The notes under the pieces are model-generated. The model had not been told where the DNA came from. It saw only the letters and a program-made list of their open reading frames with translations, and did no database searches. A stretch of DNA of 64,000 bases, taken from positions 2,215,889-2,279,888 of the forward strand of contig NZ_LMOB01000001.1 in assembly GCF_001423185.1 (NCBI RefSeq), in the 5' to 3' direction. This document shows positions 32,596 to 43,700 of the stretch, one piece after another. The translations under genes and the position numbers were made by a program. The number at the start of each line of letters is the position of its first letter. The first letter of the stretch is position 1. This stretch comes from Plantibacter sp. Leaf314. Its GTDB lineage: Bacteria > Actinomycetota > Actinomycetes > Actinomycetales > Microbacteriaceae.

Positions 32596-34680
32596 ATGGC
32601 CCGTTCACCACGAGACAAGCGCTCATCCGGAGCATCGAAGGACGCCGCTCAGGCTCCCGAGCTGAACGCCGTCGAGGAGGAGGCCCTCTCGCCGGAGTTC
32701 ACGCCGAGCGAGGCCGACGGCGACATGTTCGGCGGCACCCCCTCCAAGAAGGCCGAGCAGTTCTGGCCGTCCGCGAAGCGGCTCGTCGGGCTGCTCGCCC
32801 CCGAGAAGCTGAAGATGAGCCTCGTCGTGGGGCTCGTCGTCCTGTCGGTCGTCCTCACCGTCATCGCACCGAAGATCCTCGGGCTCGCGATGGACGCGAT
32901 CTTCAACGGTGTCATCGGCTCGCAGTTGCCGACGGGTGTGCCGCTCGACCAGATCGTCGACGAAGCGCGGGCGTCCGGCAACGACCAGTACGCCGACATG
33001 CTCGTGAAGTCCGACATCACGCCCGGTCAGGGCATCGACTTCACCCTGCTCGGCCGGCTCATCATCATCGTGCTCGCGATGTACGTGATCGCCTCGATCC
33101 TCAACTGGGCGCAGGGGTACGTCCTCAACGGCCTCGTCATGCGGGTCGTCTACAACCTCCGCCAGGACATCGAGCGGAAGCTCAACCGCCTCCCGCTCAG
33201 CTACTTCGACACCCGCCAGCGCGGCGACCTCATGTCTCGCGTCACAAACGACGTCGACAACATCCAGACCGCGCTCCAGCAGGCGTTCTCGCAGCTCGTC
33301 CAGTCTGCGCTCACCGTCCTCGGCATCACGGCGATGATGTTCATCGTGTCGTGGCAGCTCGCCCTCATCGCACTCATCGCCCTGCCACTGTCGGCGCTGA
33401 TCGCCGGGGTCATCGGCTCCCGCTCGCAGAAGCTGTTCACCGCGCAGTGGAAGAACACCGGTTCGCTCAACGGGCACATCGAGGAGTCGTTCTCCGGCCT
33501 CGAGCTGGTGCGCGTGTTCGGTCGCGACAAGGAGATGCTCGCCGAGTTCGACGAGCGCAACGAGAAGCTCTTCACCGCAGCGTTCGGTGCGCAGTTCGTC
33601 TCCGGGATGATCATGCCCGCGATGACCTTCGTCTCCTACCTGTCGTACGTGCTCATCGCCGTGGTCGGCGGGCTGCGCGTCGCCTCCGGGCAGATGACGC
33701 TCGGCGACGCGACCGCGTTCATCCAGTACTCGCGCGAGTTCTCGCAGCCGCTCGGCCAGATCGCCGGCATGGCGAACCAGCTGCAGTCGGGTGTCGCCTC
33801 CGCCGAGCGCACCTTCGAGCTGCTCGACGCCGAGGAACAGGACCCGGAGACGGCGACGGCACACCTGCCCGAGCACACCGACGGCCACGTCGAGTTCGAC
33901 GGGGTCTCCTTCAGCTACGACGCCGAGAAGCCCCTCATCGAGGACCTCTCCTTCTCCGCGCAGCCGGGTCAGACGGTCGCGATCGTCGGCCCGACCGGCG
34001 CCGGCAAGACGACCCTTGTCAACCTGGTGATGCGGTTCTACGAGCTGACCGGCGGGCGCATCCTGCTCGACGGCGTCGACGTCACGGCACTGACGCGTGC
34101 CGAGCTGCGGTCGCAGGTCGGCATGGTCCTGCAGGACGCCTGGCTGTTCGAGGGAACCATCCGCGAGAACATCCGGTACGGCCGACTCGATGCGAGTGAC
34201 GAGGAGGTCGTCGAAGCTGCTGAGGCGACGATGGTCGACCGCTTCGTACGGCAGCTGCCCGACGGATACGACACCGTCCTCGACGCCGACGGCGGCAGCG
34301 TGTCGGCCGGTGAGCGACAGCTCATCACGATCGCCCGTGCCTTCATCGCGAAGCCGAAGCTCCTCATCCTCGACGAGGCGACCTCGTCCGTCGACACCCG
34401 CACGGAGCTCCTCGTGCAGCACGCCATGGCGGCGCTGCGGAGCGACCGGACGTCGTTCGTGATCGCCCACCGGCTCTCGACGATCCGCGACGCCGACACG
34501 ATCCTCGTGATGGAGAACGGCCGCATCGTCGAGCAGGGCTCGCATGCGCAGCTGCTCGAGGTCGACGGCGCGTACGCGGAGCTCTACCGCACGCAGTTCC
34601 GTGGTGGCGAGCAGGCGGCGGCGACCGACGGGGCCGTGCCCACGGGCGGACCCGACGCGTCGCACGCACCGCGCAGCTGA
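32596..34680 (+). CDS. ABC exporter half-transporter, catalytic-site subunit
   Basis: A 694-residue partner half-transporter. It has a 60-residue hydrophilic N-terminus, six membrane helices (about 65-390) and an ATPase domain (about 430-670). Walker A is GPTGAGKTT, Walker B ILDEATSSVD keeps the catalytic Glu, and the H-loop IAHRLST keeps its His. The signature is altered to SVSAGERQL. With the partner it should form one competent and one degenerate ATP site. The start could also be GTG 32590, which overlaps the previous stop (GTGA). About 100 residues between helices 1 and 2 form an extended, exposed segment. The same frame is open well upstream, inside the partner gene. Confidence 0.9.
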   Translation: MARSPRDKRSSGASKDAAQAPELNAVEEEALSPEFTPSEADGDMFGGTPSKKAEQFWPSAKRLVGLLAPEKLKMSLVVGLVVLSVVLTVIAPKILGLAMDAIFNGVIGSQLPTGVPLDQIVDEARASGNDQYADMLVKSDITPGQGIDFTLLGRLIIIVLAMYVIASILNWAQGYVLNGLVMRVVYNLRQDIERKLNRLPLSYFDTRQRGDLMSRVTNDVDNIQTALQQAFSQLVQSALTVLGITAMMFIVSWQLALIALIALPLSALIAGVIGSRSQKLFTAQWKNTGSLNGHIEESFSGLELVRVFGRDKEMLAEFDERNEKLFTAAFGAQFVSGMIMPAMTFVSYLSYVLIAVVGGLRVASGQMTLGDATAFIQYSREFSQPLGQIAGMANQLQSGVASAERTFELLDAEEQDPETATAHLPEHTDGHVEFDGVSFSYDAEKPLIEDLSFSAQPGQTVAIVGPTGAGKTTLVNLVMRFYELTGGRILLDGVDVTALTRAELRSQVGMVLQDAWLFEGTIRENIRYGRLDASDEEVVEAAEATMVDRFVRQLPDGYDTVLDADGGSVSAGERQLITIARAFIAKPKLLILDEATSSVDTRTELLVQHAMAALRSDRTSFVIAHRLSTIRDADTILVMENGRIVEQGSHAQLLEVDGAYAELYRTQFRGGEQAAATDGAVPTGGPDASHAPRS

Positions 34681-34708
34681 CGCCGCACCTCCCCACCACG
34701 ACCACCAG

Positions 34709-34741
34709 CGGGCGGGCTCTCGGACACCGAGGGCCCGCCCG
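34709..34741. terminator. bidirectional hairpin between convergent genes
   Basis: A 15-bp stem with one mismatch (arms 34709-34723 and 34727-34741) and a 3-base loop ACA. It separates the exporter operon from the convergent beta-helix gene. No T tract on either side, as is common in high-GC actinobacteria. Confidence 0.6.
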
Positions 34742-34746
34742 TCGGT

Positions 34747-36537
34747 TCAGCTCAGGGTGGCCGAGCGCCAGGTGCCCTGGTCGTTCACCCACAGACGGCC
34801 GTTCCCGACGAGGAGGTCGCCCGACGCACCGCCGTACGGGCGGGCGAGCCCCATGTGCCGCGTCGACAGGTAGCTCGTGTTCGGTTGCGCGTTGGCGTGC
34901 GCGGTGTTCGTCACCTCCCAGCGGTTGCCGTACACCACCGAGCGCCCGGTCGATCCGAAGGTGTCGAGTCCGTACTCGCAGTCGCGACCGGTGTTGGTGG
35001 CTATGGTGGCACCTCCGCTGCAGTTGGCCACGGAGACGGCGACCCGGATGTGGTCGATCCGGTTCCCGGTGATCACGACGGAGCCGGGCCCCTCATGCAG
35101 CACGCCGAACCCGTGCGAGGTCGCGGAGCCGGTGATGGAGTTGTCGGCGATGACGGCGTCCTCGGCGAAGTAGGCGACGATGCCACCCACGGAGCCTGAC
35201 CCGCGGGTGACGGTGATGCGATTGCCCGTGACGACCGGCTGCATCGCCCGATCGAGGGAGATCCCGACGGGGCAGGTGCCGTCGGCGATTCGGACCATGT
35301 TGTCGGTGATGAGGGCGTCGCTGGCCCCGACGACGGTGGCCGACCCCGGCGCCCCCGCCGCCTGTGCCATGATCGCGGCGCTCGCGACCCCACAGACGTC
35401 GATGACGTTGTTCGCGACCACCGTCCCCCGGGCGTTCCGGTAGATCATGATGGGGCCGCGTTTCGGCGTCCAGGCCGACCCCTGGTCGTCGGCGGCCGTG
35501 CGGGTCCAGCGCACCGTGTTCGCGACCAGGGCGACGGAGCGGCTGTCGATGGCGGCGATGCCCCACCAGGTCGCGTCGGAGACGGTGTTGCCGGTGACCA
35601 CCGTGTGGGCCATGCCCTCCACGGCGATGGACCGCCGGAACGGCCCCGTCACGACGTTCCCCTCGATCGTGACCAGCGAGTCGGCCCAGTCACCAGGCTC
35701 GGCCGCATACGCGGGCAGGCTCTCGGCGTGGATGCCGACGCGGGCGTCCGTCCCGGCCGCCGCCGAGACGATGTTGCCGACCACGGTGGCTCGAGCTCCC
35801 CAGACGGTGATGCCGTCGCCGCGGTCCTCGCCCGCCGATGAGGCGGAACCACGGCCCCCGCCCGAGCCGGTGACGTTCAGGATGTGGCACCCGGAGACGA
35901 TCACCCCTTCGAACTCACCGGTCGGCTGGACGGCGACCCCGTTCTGGAAGCCGTCGACGGTGACCCCGCTGACGGTCACGTCGTCGGCCCAGATGCCGAT
36001 GCCGGTGCTGCGGCCGCCGGTGGCTGGAGCGGCCGGCCCGGTGTAGGTGATCCGGATGCCGGTGACCGTGCTGCCGTCGCCGACGAGTTTCAGTGCCGGC
36101 GCGGCGCTGACGCCACCCACGAACCGGAGCTCGCCATGCCCGCGGAGATGGATGCGACGCGGGATCCGGAGCGTCGCGTCGAGCGCGATGACGTCGCCGC
36201 CGCGCACCACGACGGTGCTCCCGGCGGGGACCGAGGCGAACCACGCGAGGACCGCCGCCGTACTCACCGTCGCGCCGGTCGGGTCGATCCCCGGCCCTTC
36301 GAGGACCAGCTCGGCTGGCGACGAGGCCGGAGCCGCATCGGTGCCTGCGGGCGCCGGAGCCGGCTCGGGCGCCGGGTCCTCGCCGGGAGGGGTCGGCAGC
36401 GGATCCGCTGGTTCCGGGGTGTCCGGAGGCTCGGGGGTATTGGTGGGCTCGGGGGTGTTCGTCGGTTCGGGGGTCGGTTCGGGAGGTACCGCGTCCATCC
36501 GCCGATCCGCGCGGCCGCTCGTCGAGATCGTCTTCAC
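34747..36537 (-). CDS. right-handed parallel beta-helix repeat protein
   Basis: A 596-residue protein. Residues 14-60 are a Pro/Glu/Thr-rich linker with PEPTNT-type repeats. From about residue 95 on there are successive short strands with VVTGNTVS, VIADNSITG and VVITGNRIDH-like units, the pattern of pectate-lyase-type parallel beta-helices (PbH1 repeats). A C-terminal 60-residue module ends WVNDQGTWRSATLS. No standard signal peptide is visible, so export is uncertain. The GTG at 36537 lacks a ribosome site; ATG 36498 is an alternative. Such folds bind or cut polysaccharides. It diverges from a surface acyltransferase. Confidence 0.75.
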   Translation of the reverse strand: MKTISTSGRADRRMDAVPPEPTPEPTNTPEPTNTPEPPDTPEPADPLPTPPGEDPAPEPAPAPAGTDAAPASSPAELVLEGPGIDPTGATVSTAAVLAWFASVPAGSTVVVRGGDVIALDATLRIPRRIHLRGHGELRFVGGVSAAPALKLVGDGSTVTGIRITYTGPAAPATGGRSTGIGIWADDVTVSGVTVDGFQNGVAVQPTGEFEGVIVSGCHILNVTGSGGGRGSASSAGEDRGDGITVWGARATVVGNIVSAAAGTDARVGIHAESLPAYAAEPGDWADSLVTIEGNVVTGPFRRSIAVEGMAHTVVTGNTVSDATWWGIAAIDSRSVALVANTVRWTRTAADDQGSAWTPKRGPIMIYRNARGTVVANNVIDVCGVASAAIMAQAAGAPGSATVVGASDALITDNMVRIADGTCPVGISLDRAMQPVVTGNRITVTRGSGSVGGIVAYFAEDAVIADNSITGSATSHGFGVLHEGPGSVVITGNRIDHIRVAVSVANCSGGATIATNTGRDCEYGLDTFGSTGRSVVYGNRWEVTNTAHANAQPNTSYLSTRHMGLARPYGGASGDLLVGNGRLWVNDQGTWRSATLS

Positions 36538-36627
36538 AGATCACAGAGTACAGAAACATGAGGTACAGAAGCACTCTAGACTGACATTCCGGCGATGAAC
36601 GTCGCGTCACGACCGACCAGGAGCACC

Positions 36628-37878
36628 ATGACCTCGACCGCGGACCGCGAGCCCCCACCCGACCCGAGCTTCGAGGTCGCAACGCCGCGCGCGGACCTCA
36701 CCGCGTTCGCGGGCGCCCGGGCCCTCGCCGCCTGGTGGGTGGTCTACTCCCACTCGGCAGACTGGCTGTTCAGCGTGCTGCCGGAACTCTCCTGGCTCGC
36801 CCCGCTGGCGCACACCGGCCTCGCGGTGGACGTCTTCTTCGTCCTCAGCGGGTACTCGATCGCCCAGGCGTACGGCGCGAGGCGCTGGACCTTGCGCAGC
36901 TACGGTCGCTACCTCCGGAACCGCCTGGCCCGCCTGTATCCGGCTCACGTGGCGGTCCTCCTCGCCTTCCTGGCGCTCTGCCTCGGCGGGGCACTCGTGG
37001 GTATCGATTCCGAACCCGGCGCGTTCCCGCCCGTCGGCCTCCTCGCCGAGCTCACGCTGACCCGTGCCTGGTTCGGCGACGCACTGTGGTGGAACCCGCC
37101 GGCCTGGTCGCTGTCCGCCCAGTTCCTCGCGTTCCTCCTGTTCCCGGTGATGGCCCTGGCGATCCGCGGTCGGTCCCGGCGCAGGTCGACCCCGACCCTG
37201 CTCGTCGTCGCCGTCCTGACGATCGCGGTGTCGACCCTCGCGGCCGGGCTCGCGCCGTCGGCCATGAACGGCATGGCGCCCCCGGTCGTCCGCGTGCTGT
37301 GCGGCTTCGCGCTCGGCGTCTGCGTGGCGCAGCTGACCTCACGGCTCCCGGTCACCGGCCACGCGGCGTGGGTCGCGGCGGGTGGCGGCCTCGGGCTCCT
37401 GATCGCCGCCGTCGTCCTCGAACCCGGCGCGCCGCGCGCGTGGGCGGCGATCACCTTCGCTGCGGTCGTCGTCGGCGGCCTGGCGGTCGCGAGCCCCCGG
37501 ACGACCGCCGCGTTGCGGAGCCGACCGGCGCAGGTGCTCGGGCGGTTGTCGTTCAGCACCTACCTCGTGCACGTGTTCGTGCTCATCCTGCTGGCGAAGA
37601 CGATCACGCCGGCAGCGGTCGGCGCGTTCCCCTTCCCCCTCCGTGCGCTCGTCCTCCTGGCCTGGTCCGGGTCGATCCTCGGCGCGTCATGGCTCCTCCA
37701 CACCCTCGTGGAGGCACCGGCCCACCGGAAGCTCGCCGCGCCCCGGCGAGACCACGAGGGCAACCTCGAGCGCCCGTCCGGCGGGCAGCGGTCGGTCAGG
37801 CGTTCGGACGAGGGAGCGGACGCCTCGCAGCCCGGACGCCACCGGCGACTCGCTGAGGGAGACGGAGCGCGGCGCTGA
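36628..37878 (+). CDS. acyltransferase family 3 membrane protein (OafA-like)
   Basis: A 416-residue membrane O-acyltransferase that transfers acetyl or other acyl groups to surface polysaccharides. About ten membrane helices follow the N-terminal signature LTAFAGARALAAWWVVYSH (catalytic His in the last position) and VDVFFVLSGYSIAQAY. An arginine-rich loop RRWTLRSYGRYLRNRLARLYP is typical. The ATG at 36628 has AGGAG just before it and is preferred to ATG 36595. The last 28 codons overlap the end of the convergent gene, and this tail is hydrophilic and low in similarity. It diverges from the beta-helix protein, suggesting a joint surface-glycan role. Confidence 0.85.
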   Translation: MTSTADREPPPDPSFEVATPRADLTAFAGARALAAWWVVYSHSADWLFSVLPELSWLAPLAHTGLAVDVFFVLSGYSIAQAYGARRWTLRSYGRYLRNRLARLYPAHVAVLLAFLALCLGGALVGIDSEPGAFPPVGLLAELTLTRAWFGDALWWNPPAWSLSAQFLAFLLFPVMALAIRGRSRRRSTPTLLVVAVLTIAVSTLAAGLAPSAMNGMAPPVVRVLCGFALGVCVAQLTSRLPVTGHAAWVAAGGGLGLLIAAVVLEPGAPRAWAAITFAAVVVGGLAVASPRTTAALRSRPAQVLGRLSFSTYLVHVFVLILLAKTITPAAVGAFPFPLRALVLLAWSGSILGASWLLHTLVEAPAHRKLAAPRRDHEGNLERPSGGQRSVRRSDEGADASQPGRHRRLAEGDGARR

Positions 37879-38896
37879 CGAACGCGAGCACGGCGACCCC
37901 GAGCGACACCCACAGCACGATCCACGCCGAGTCGGTCGGCGGGCCGAGGAGCAACGACGCCGCGGCCTCACCGACCCCGCCGGAGATGACCGTCGCGATC
38001 GCGACGATGAACGCGAGTCGGGCCGCGCCGAGCAGGACGAGGGCCACGCCGGCGCCGACGACCGCACCCATGGCCCCCGCTGCCACGGTCCGGCTCGGAT
38101 CACGGCGTCCGAGCAGCAGGAGGATCACCCCGAGTACGAGCAGCCCGGGGGCGAGCCACGGCGACCATCCCGCGGTCGTCTCGATCGCCCGGATCACGGC
38201 GAGCACCGGCGCGACCTGATCGGCCGGGACGACGTCGACCACGCGGTCGACGTCCGGGATCTGCGCGGCGAACCCGAACCCCGCGTCGACGAGCCAGCCG
38301 CGCGTGGCGGAGACGATCGGACCGAGCTGGATGCCGAGCCCCTGCTCGGCGGAGACGTCGATCACCGCGCCGTCTGCTCCGGACACCCCCGCGACGAGCT
38401 GCTGGTGGGTGACCCGCAGGGCGTCCGTCCAGGCGGTCGCGAAGGCGGGTGACGCCGCGAACTCGGCCACGTTCCGCCGCAGCACCTCGCGCAACGCGTC
38501 GGCGGTGTCGCCTCCGATCGCGCCGAGCACCTCCGAGATCGCGGGCGGGAGACCGAGCGCTGCAGCGAGGTCCGACGAACTCGCCGCGGCCGCATCGAGG
38601 TCGACCTGGCTTTCGAGCGCGGCGAGCGCCTGTTCACCGACGAAGGCCTGCACTGCGGGCTCCGTGGCGAGTGGGGCGAGGGTGTCCACGAAGGCGTCGG
38701 TGTCCCGGAGGAGGGTGTCGGCCCAGGTGCTCATGATGGCGACGGGGACGAGCAGCGCACCGATCAGGATCGCGACGGTGCCGAAGAAGCCCCACGCTCC
38801 CGCGCCGCGCCGCACGGGTCGTTCGACCGCTTCCGCTCGGAGCGCGTCGAACGTCACGAACTCGTGGTGGGCGTTGGACGATCGCGAATCGGTCAC
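37796..38896 (-). CDS. membrane protein with two C-terminal helix pairs, function unknown
   Basis: A 366-residue protein. One N-terminal membrane helix (about 36-58) is followed by a large non-cytoplasmic domain (about 60-235) rich in Ala, Asp and Val, then about four helices (about 245-350) and a basic C-terminus. No enzymatic motif is seen; the layout resembles uncharacterised actinobacterial membrane proteins. It starts at a GTG placed 7 bases after TAGACT with no ribosome site, so probably leaderless. Its 3' end overlaps the convergent acyltransferase by 83 bases. Confidence 0.75.
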   Translation of the reverse strand: MTDSRSSNAHHEFVTFDALRAEAVERPVRRGAGAWGFFGTVAILIGALLVPVAIMSTWADTLLRDTDAFVDTLAPLATEPAVQAFVGEQALAALESQVDLDAAAASSSDLAAALGLPPAISEVLGAIGGDTADALREVLRRNVAEFAASPAFATAWTDALRVTHQQLVAGVSGADGAVIDVSAEQGLGIQLGPIVSATRGWLVDAGFGFAAQIPDVDRVVDVVPADQVAPVLAVIRAIETTAGWSPWLAPGLLVLGVILLLLGRRDPSRTVAAGAMGAVVGAGVALVLLGAARLAFIVAIATVISGGVGEAAASLLLGPPTDSAWIVLWVSLGVAVLAFVSAALRLPQRVAGGVRAARRPLPRPNA

Positions 38897-38903
38897 GCGC
38901 CCG

Positions 38904-38909
38904 AGTCTA
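38904..38909 (-). promoter_or_regulatory. -10 box of leaderless membrane protein gene
   Basis: TAGACT on the minus strand, 7 bases before the GTG at 38896. Confidence 0.45.
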
Positions 38910-38924
38910 CGAGTCGGCGTCGCT

Positions 38925-39392
38925 CTACCGGCCGGGTCCCCGACGCCGACCGATCGCCTCGACCGCCGCCCGGGTGGAGACCGTCACGCGCTCGGGCAGG
39001 TGGTCGAGCGGGAACCAACGCACACCGCCATGTTTTTCCGGTTCACGGAGCACCGGCTCCCCCTGCGACGTCTCCGCGAGGAACACGGGCGAGATCCAGT
39101 GCTGCTGCAGCCGTTCTTCGAAGTGGTCGACGACGCAGAGCAGCTCGACGGGTCCGAGTTCCAGGCCGGTCTCCTCCCGGGTCTCGCGGCGGACCGCGTC
39201 CTCGAGGCGTTCCATCCAGTCGACCTTGCCGCCGGGGATGCCCCAGGACCCGGCCTCGGGCTCCCGGAGGCGTTCGAGCAGCAGGATCCGACCGTCGCGG
39301 ACGATGGCCGCACCGCATCCGGACCGCGGCTGGGGCGCGGGCGTGGTCGGGTCTGTCGACGAGGTGGACGGCACCAGCTCACGGTAGTCCAC
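38925..39392 (-). CDS. NUDIX hydrolase
   Basis: A 155-residue NUDIX pyrophosphohydrolase. The complete box is visible as GGKVDWMERLEDAVRRETREETGLEL (pattern Gx5Ex7REUxEExGU), with the metal-binding RETREE glutamates near residue 75. The surrounding fold is standard for housecleaning of nucleoside diphosphate derivatives (ADP-ribose or 8-oxo-dGTP class), but the substrate cannot be told. The GTG at 39392 is a choice among several in-frame starts; the longest frame would run into the divergent aldo/keto reductase promoter. Confidence 0.85.
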   Translation of the reverse strand: MDYRELVPSTSSTDPTTPAPQPRSGCGAAIVRDGRILLLERLREPEAGSWGIPGGKVDWMERLEDAVRRETREETGLELGPVELLCVVDHFEERLQQHWISPVFLAETSQGEPVLREPEKHGGVRWFPLDHLPERVTVSTRAAVEAIGRRRGPGR

Positions 39393-39471
39393 GTCGCCAC
39401 TGTCGTCACCGTGAACGGTCACGGTACGCTGACACCGGCACCACGACGATTCGATGATGAAAGCGCAGACC

Positions 39472-40476
<1,005 letters not shown>

Positions 40477-40495
40477 CCCGCTCCTCCTCCTCCCT

Positions 40496-40756
40496 GGTTC
40501 GCAATTCAGGACGCCTCCGGCGCGCCGCCCGTTTCCGTGGCCCGCCGGTGCCGACACGCCGCACCGGTCCTGAATTGTGAACTCCCCCACCCGCGGATCC
40601 CCAACTCAGGAGACTCCCGGCGCGTCACCGCCGCACCCATCCGGCACGCCGGAGGTCTCCTGAGAACGGTCCACAACGCAGGACGGTTGCGGCGCGGCAA
40701 CGCGGAACGCCCCGGGTGTCGGGTTGACACGCCGGGGCGTTCCTGAATTGCGAACC
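40496..40756. repeat. compound palindromic repeat block (REP-like), three hairpins
   Basis: A 261-bp block between convergent genes. Its ends form an inverted repeat: GGTTCGCAATTCAGGA (40496-40511) and TCCTGAATTGCGAACC (40741-40756). Inside are three inverted units, each flanked by CAGGA and TCCTG: 40498-40582 (15-bp stem, one mismatch), 40605-40664 (18-bp arms, two mismatches), and 40679-40745, which contains a hairpin at 40706-40742 with arms AACGCCCCGG and CCGGGGCGTT. The alternating half-sites suggest a REP-type element; it may also terminate both flanking genes. Confidence 0.65.
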
Positions 40757-40769
40757 GCGCGGAGTCGGA

Positions 40770-43700
40770 TCAGATGAGCTCGTCCGAGAGGTGGTTCGGC
40801 GTGCCGAAGCGGTGCGCCGTGATCGAGACCGCCTGCTCCTGGAGGAACGGCAGCAGCTCGATGCGGCCGGCCTCGGTGACGTCGCCGGCGTAGATCGCGA
40901 CGTCGGGGCTGCCGGAGGTCGCGTGGGCGACGCCCTCCGTCGTGCCACCGATGATCCGCACCCGCGCGCCCGCCTTCGTCCCGACGAGCGACGAGGCCGT
41001 GACGTACCAGCGGTCCTCGCTCTCGACGGTGATCGCGCCGGTGATCGCCTCGACGGCCGGCACGAGCTTCGGTGCCAGGGCCACGGCGGACGACACGTGC
41101 ACGGTCGCACCCGCGGTCGCACCGGCAGCGACGACGCGGAGCAGCTCGGCGACGGACCCGCCGTCGACCAGGCGCACGTGGACCTCACGCGGGACGTAGC
41201 GGAACACGTTGCGCTCCGCCGTGAGCTTCGAGACGTCCTTGGCGACACCGAACTCCTCGGCCCACGCCGCCGTGTCACTCACGACCGAGCGACGCAGGAA
41301 CGCGAACTCCTCGGCGGGCAGCACCGCGTCGGCGGCACGCAGCAGCGAGGCGACGACGGGCTTCGGGCCGCGACGCTCCGCCGAGCGACCGACGGTGCGC
41401 TCGGCCGTGCTCTCGGCGCTCGACCACGAGCCGAGCCCGATGAGGTAGTTCGGCCCACCGGCCTTGGTCCCGGCACCGACGGCCGACTTCTTCCACCCGC
41501 CGAACGGCTGCCGCTGCACGATCGCGCCGGTGATGCCGCGGTTCACGTACAAGTTGCCGGCCTGGATGCCGTCGAGCCACACGCGCAGCTCCGCCGGGTT
41601 GAGCGAGTGCAGGCCGGCCGTGAGGCCGTAGTCGATCTCGTTCTGGATCGCGATGGCCTCCTCGAGCGTCTCGGCCGTCATGACGCCGAGGATCGGGCCG
41701 AAGTACTCGGTGAGGTGGTACTCGGAGCCGCGCGCGACGCCCGCACGGACGCCGGGGCTCCACAGCTTGCCGCTGTCGTCGAGCTGCTTCGGCTCGACGA
41801 GCCAGGACTCACCGACACCGAGCGTCGTCAGGCCGCCGAGCAGCTTGCCCTTCGCGGGCTCGATGATCGGGCCCATCTGCGTGGTCGGGTCGACCGGGTA
41901 GCCGACCTTCAGCGAGGTGACCGCGTCGACGAGCTGGTGACGGAACCGGCGCGAGGAGGCGACGGATCCGACGAGGATCACGAGCGATGCGGCCGAGCAC
42001 TTCTGGCCGGCGTGACCGAAGGCCGAGGCGACGACGTCCTTGACGGCGAGGTCGAGGTCGGCGCTCGGCGTGACGATGATGGCGTTCTTGCCCGAGGTCT
42101 CCGCGAGGAGCGGCAGCTCGGGACGGAAGGAGCGGAACAGCTCCGCCGTCTCGTAGCCACCGGTGAGGATGACGCGCTCCACGGCGGGGTGGGCGATGAG
42201 GCGCTCACCGAGCGAGTTGTCGGCCAGCTGCGCGAAGCGGAGGACCTCACGCGGCACCCCGGCCTCCCACAGCGCCTCGATCATGACGGCACCGCTGCGG
42301 CGGGCCTGGCGGGCGGGCTTGATGATGACGGGCGAACCTGCGGCGAGCGCCGCGAGGGTCGAGCCTGCCGGGATGGCGACGGGGAAGTTCCACGGCGGGG
42401 TGACGACGGTGAGCTTCGCCGGGGTGAAGGTCGCGCCGTCCACGTGGTCGAGCTCGCGGGCCCGCTCGGCGTAGTAGTGGGCGAAGTCGATCGCCTCGGA
42501 CACCTCGGGGTCGGACTGGTCGAGGGTCTTGCCGGTCTCTGCGGCCATGACCTCCATGAGGTCGGCGCGGCGCTGCTCGAGCACGTCGCCGGCGCGGTGG
42601 AGGATGACCGCGCGCTCGGCTCCGGAGAGCGATCCCCACGCGTCGCCGGCGGCCGTCGCACCGTCGATGACGGCGTCGAGGGCCTCAGTGCTGTCGAGGA
42701 TGGAGGCTGCGACGGTGTCGTTGCCGAGCCGCGAGTCGGCGACGCGAGTGAGGATGTCGCGTCCCCACACCCGGTTGGCGGGGAGCGAGGGGTCGGTGTC
42801 GGGGGTGTTCTCGAACGCGTCGACAGGCGACGATGCGGCGGGCTTCGTGCGGTCCTGCTGGCGGTTGGGCGCGGGGACGGTGGTGTCGAGCTCGGCGAGG
42901 GAGGCGAGGAAGCGCTCCTGCTCGCGGGCGAAGAGGGTCTCGTTCTCGCTCAGCTCGAACACGGCGGACATGAAGTTGTCCTGGCTCGCGCCCTCCTCCA
43001 GGCGGCGGATCAGGTAGGCGATCGCGACGTCGAACTCCTGCGGGTGCACGACGGGCGTGTAGAGCAGCAGTTCGCCGACGTCGCGCTTCACGGCCTCGGC
43101 CTGGCCCTGCGCCATGCCGAGGAGCATCTCGAACTCGACCCCGCGCTCGACGCCACGCTGCTTCGCGAGCAACCAGGCGAACGCGATGTCGAACAGGTTG
43201 TGGCCGGCGACACCGATGCGCACGTTGTCGATGCGGTCGGGGTGCAGGGCGTACTCGACGACGCGCTTGTAGTTGGTGTCGGAGTCCTGCTTCGTCGACC
43301 AGGTGGCGAGCGGCCAGTCGTGGAGGGAGGCCTCGACCTGCTCCATCGGCAGGTTGGCGCCCTTGACGATGCGCACCTTGATGCCCGCGCCGCCCGCGGC
43401 CCGGCGACCGGCCGACCACTCCTGCAGGCGGATCATCGCCGACAGGGCGTCGGGCAGGTAGGCCTGGAGCACGATGCCGGCCTCGAGGTCGTGGAACTGC
43501 GGGAGGTCGAGGAGCTTCGTGAAGACCGCGATGGTGAGGTCGAGGTCCTTGTACTCCTCCATGTCGAGGTTGATGAACTTGTTCGGGCTGGCCTTGGCGG
43601 CACGCTCGAAGAGGGGTGTGAGGCTCGTGACGACGTGGTCGACGGCTTCGTCGAACGCCCACACCGAGTGGGGGCTGACCGTGGAGGAGACCTTGATGGA

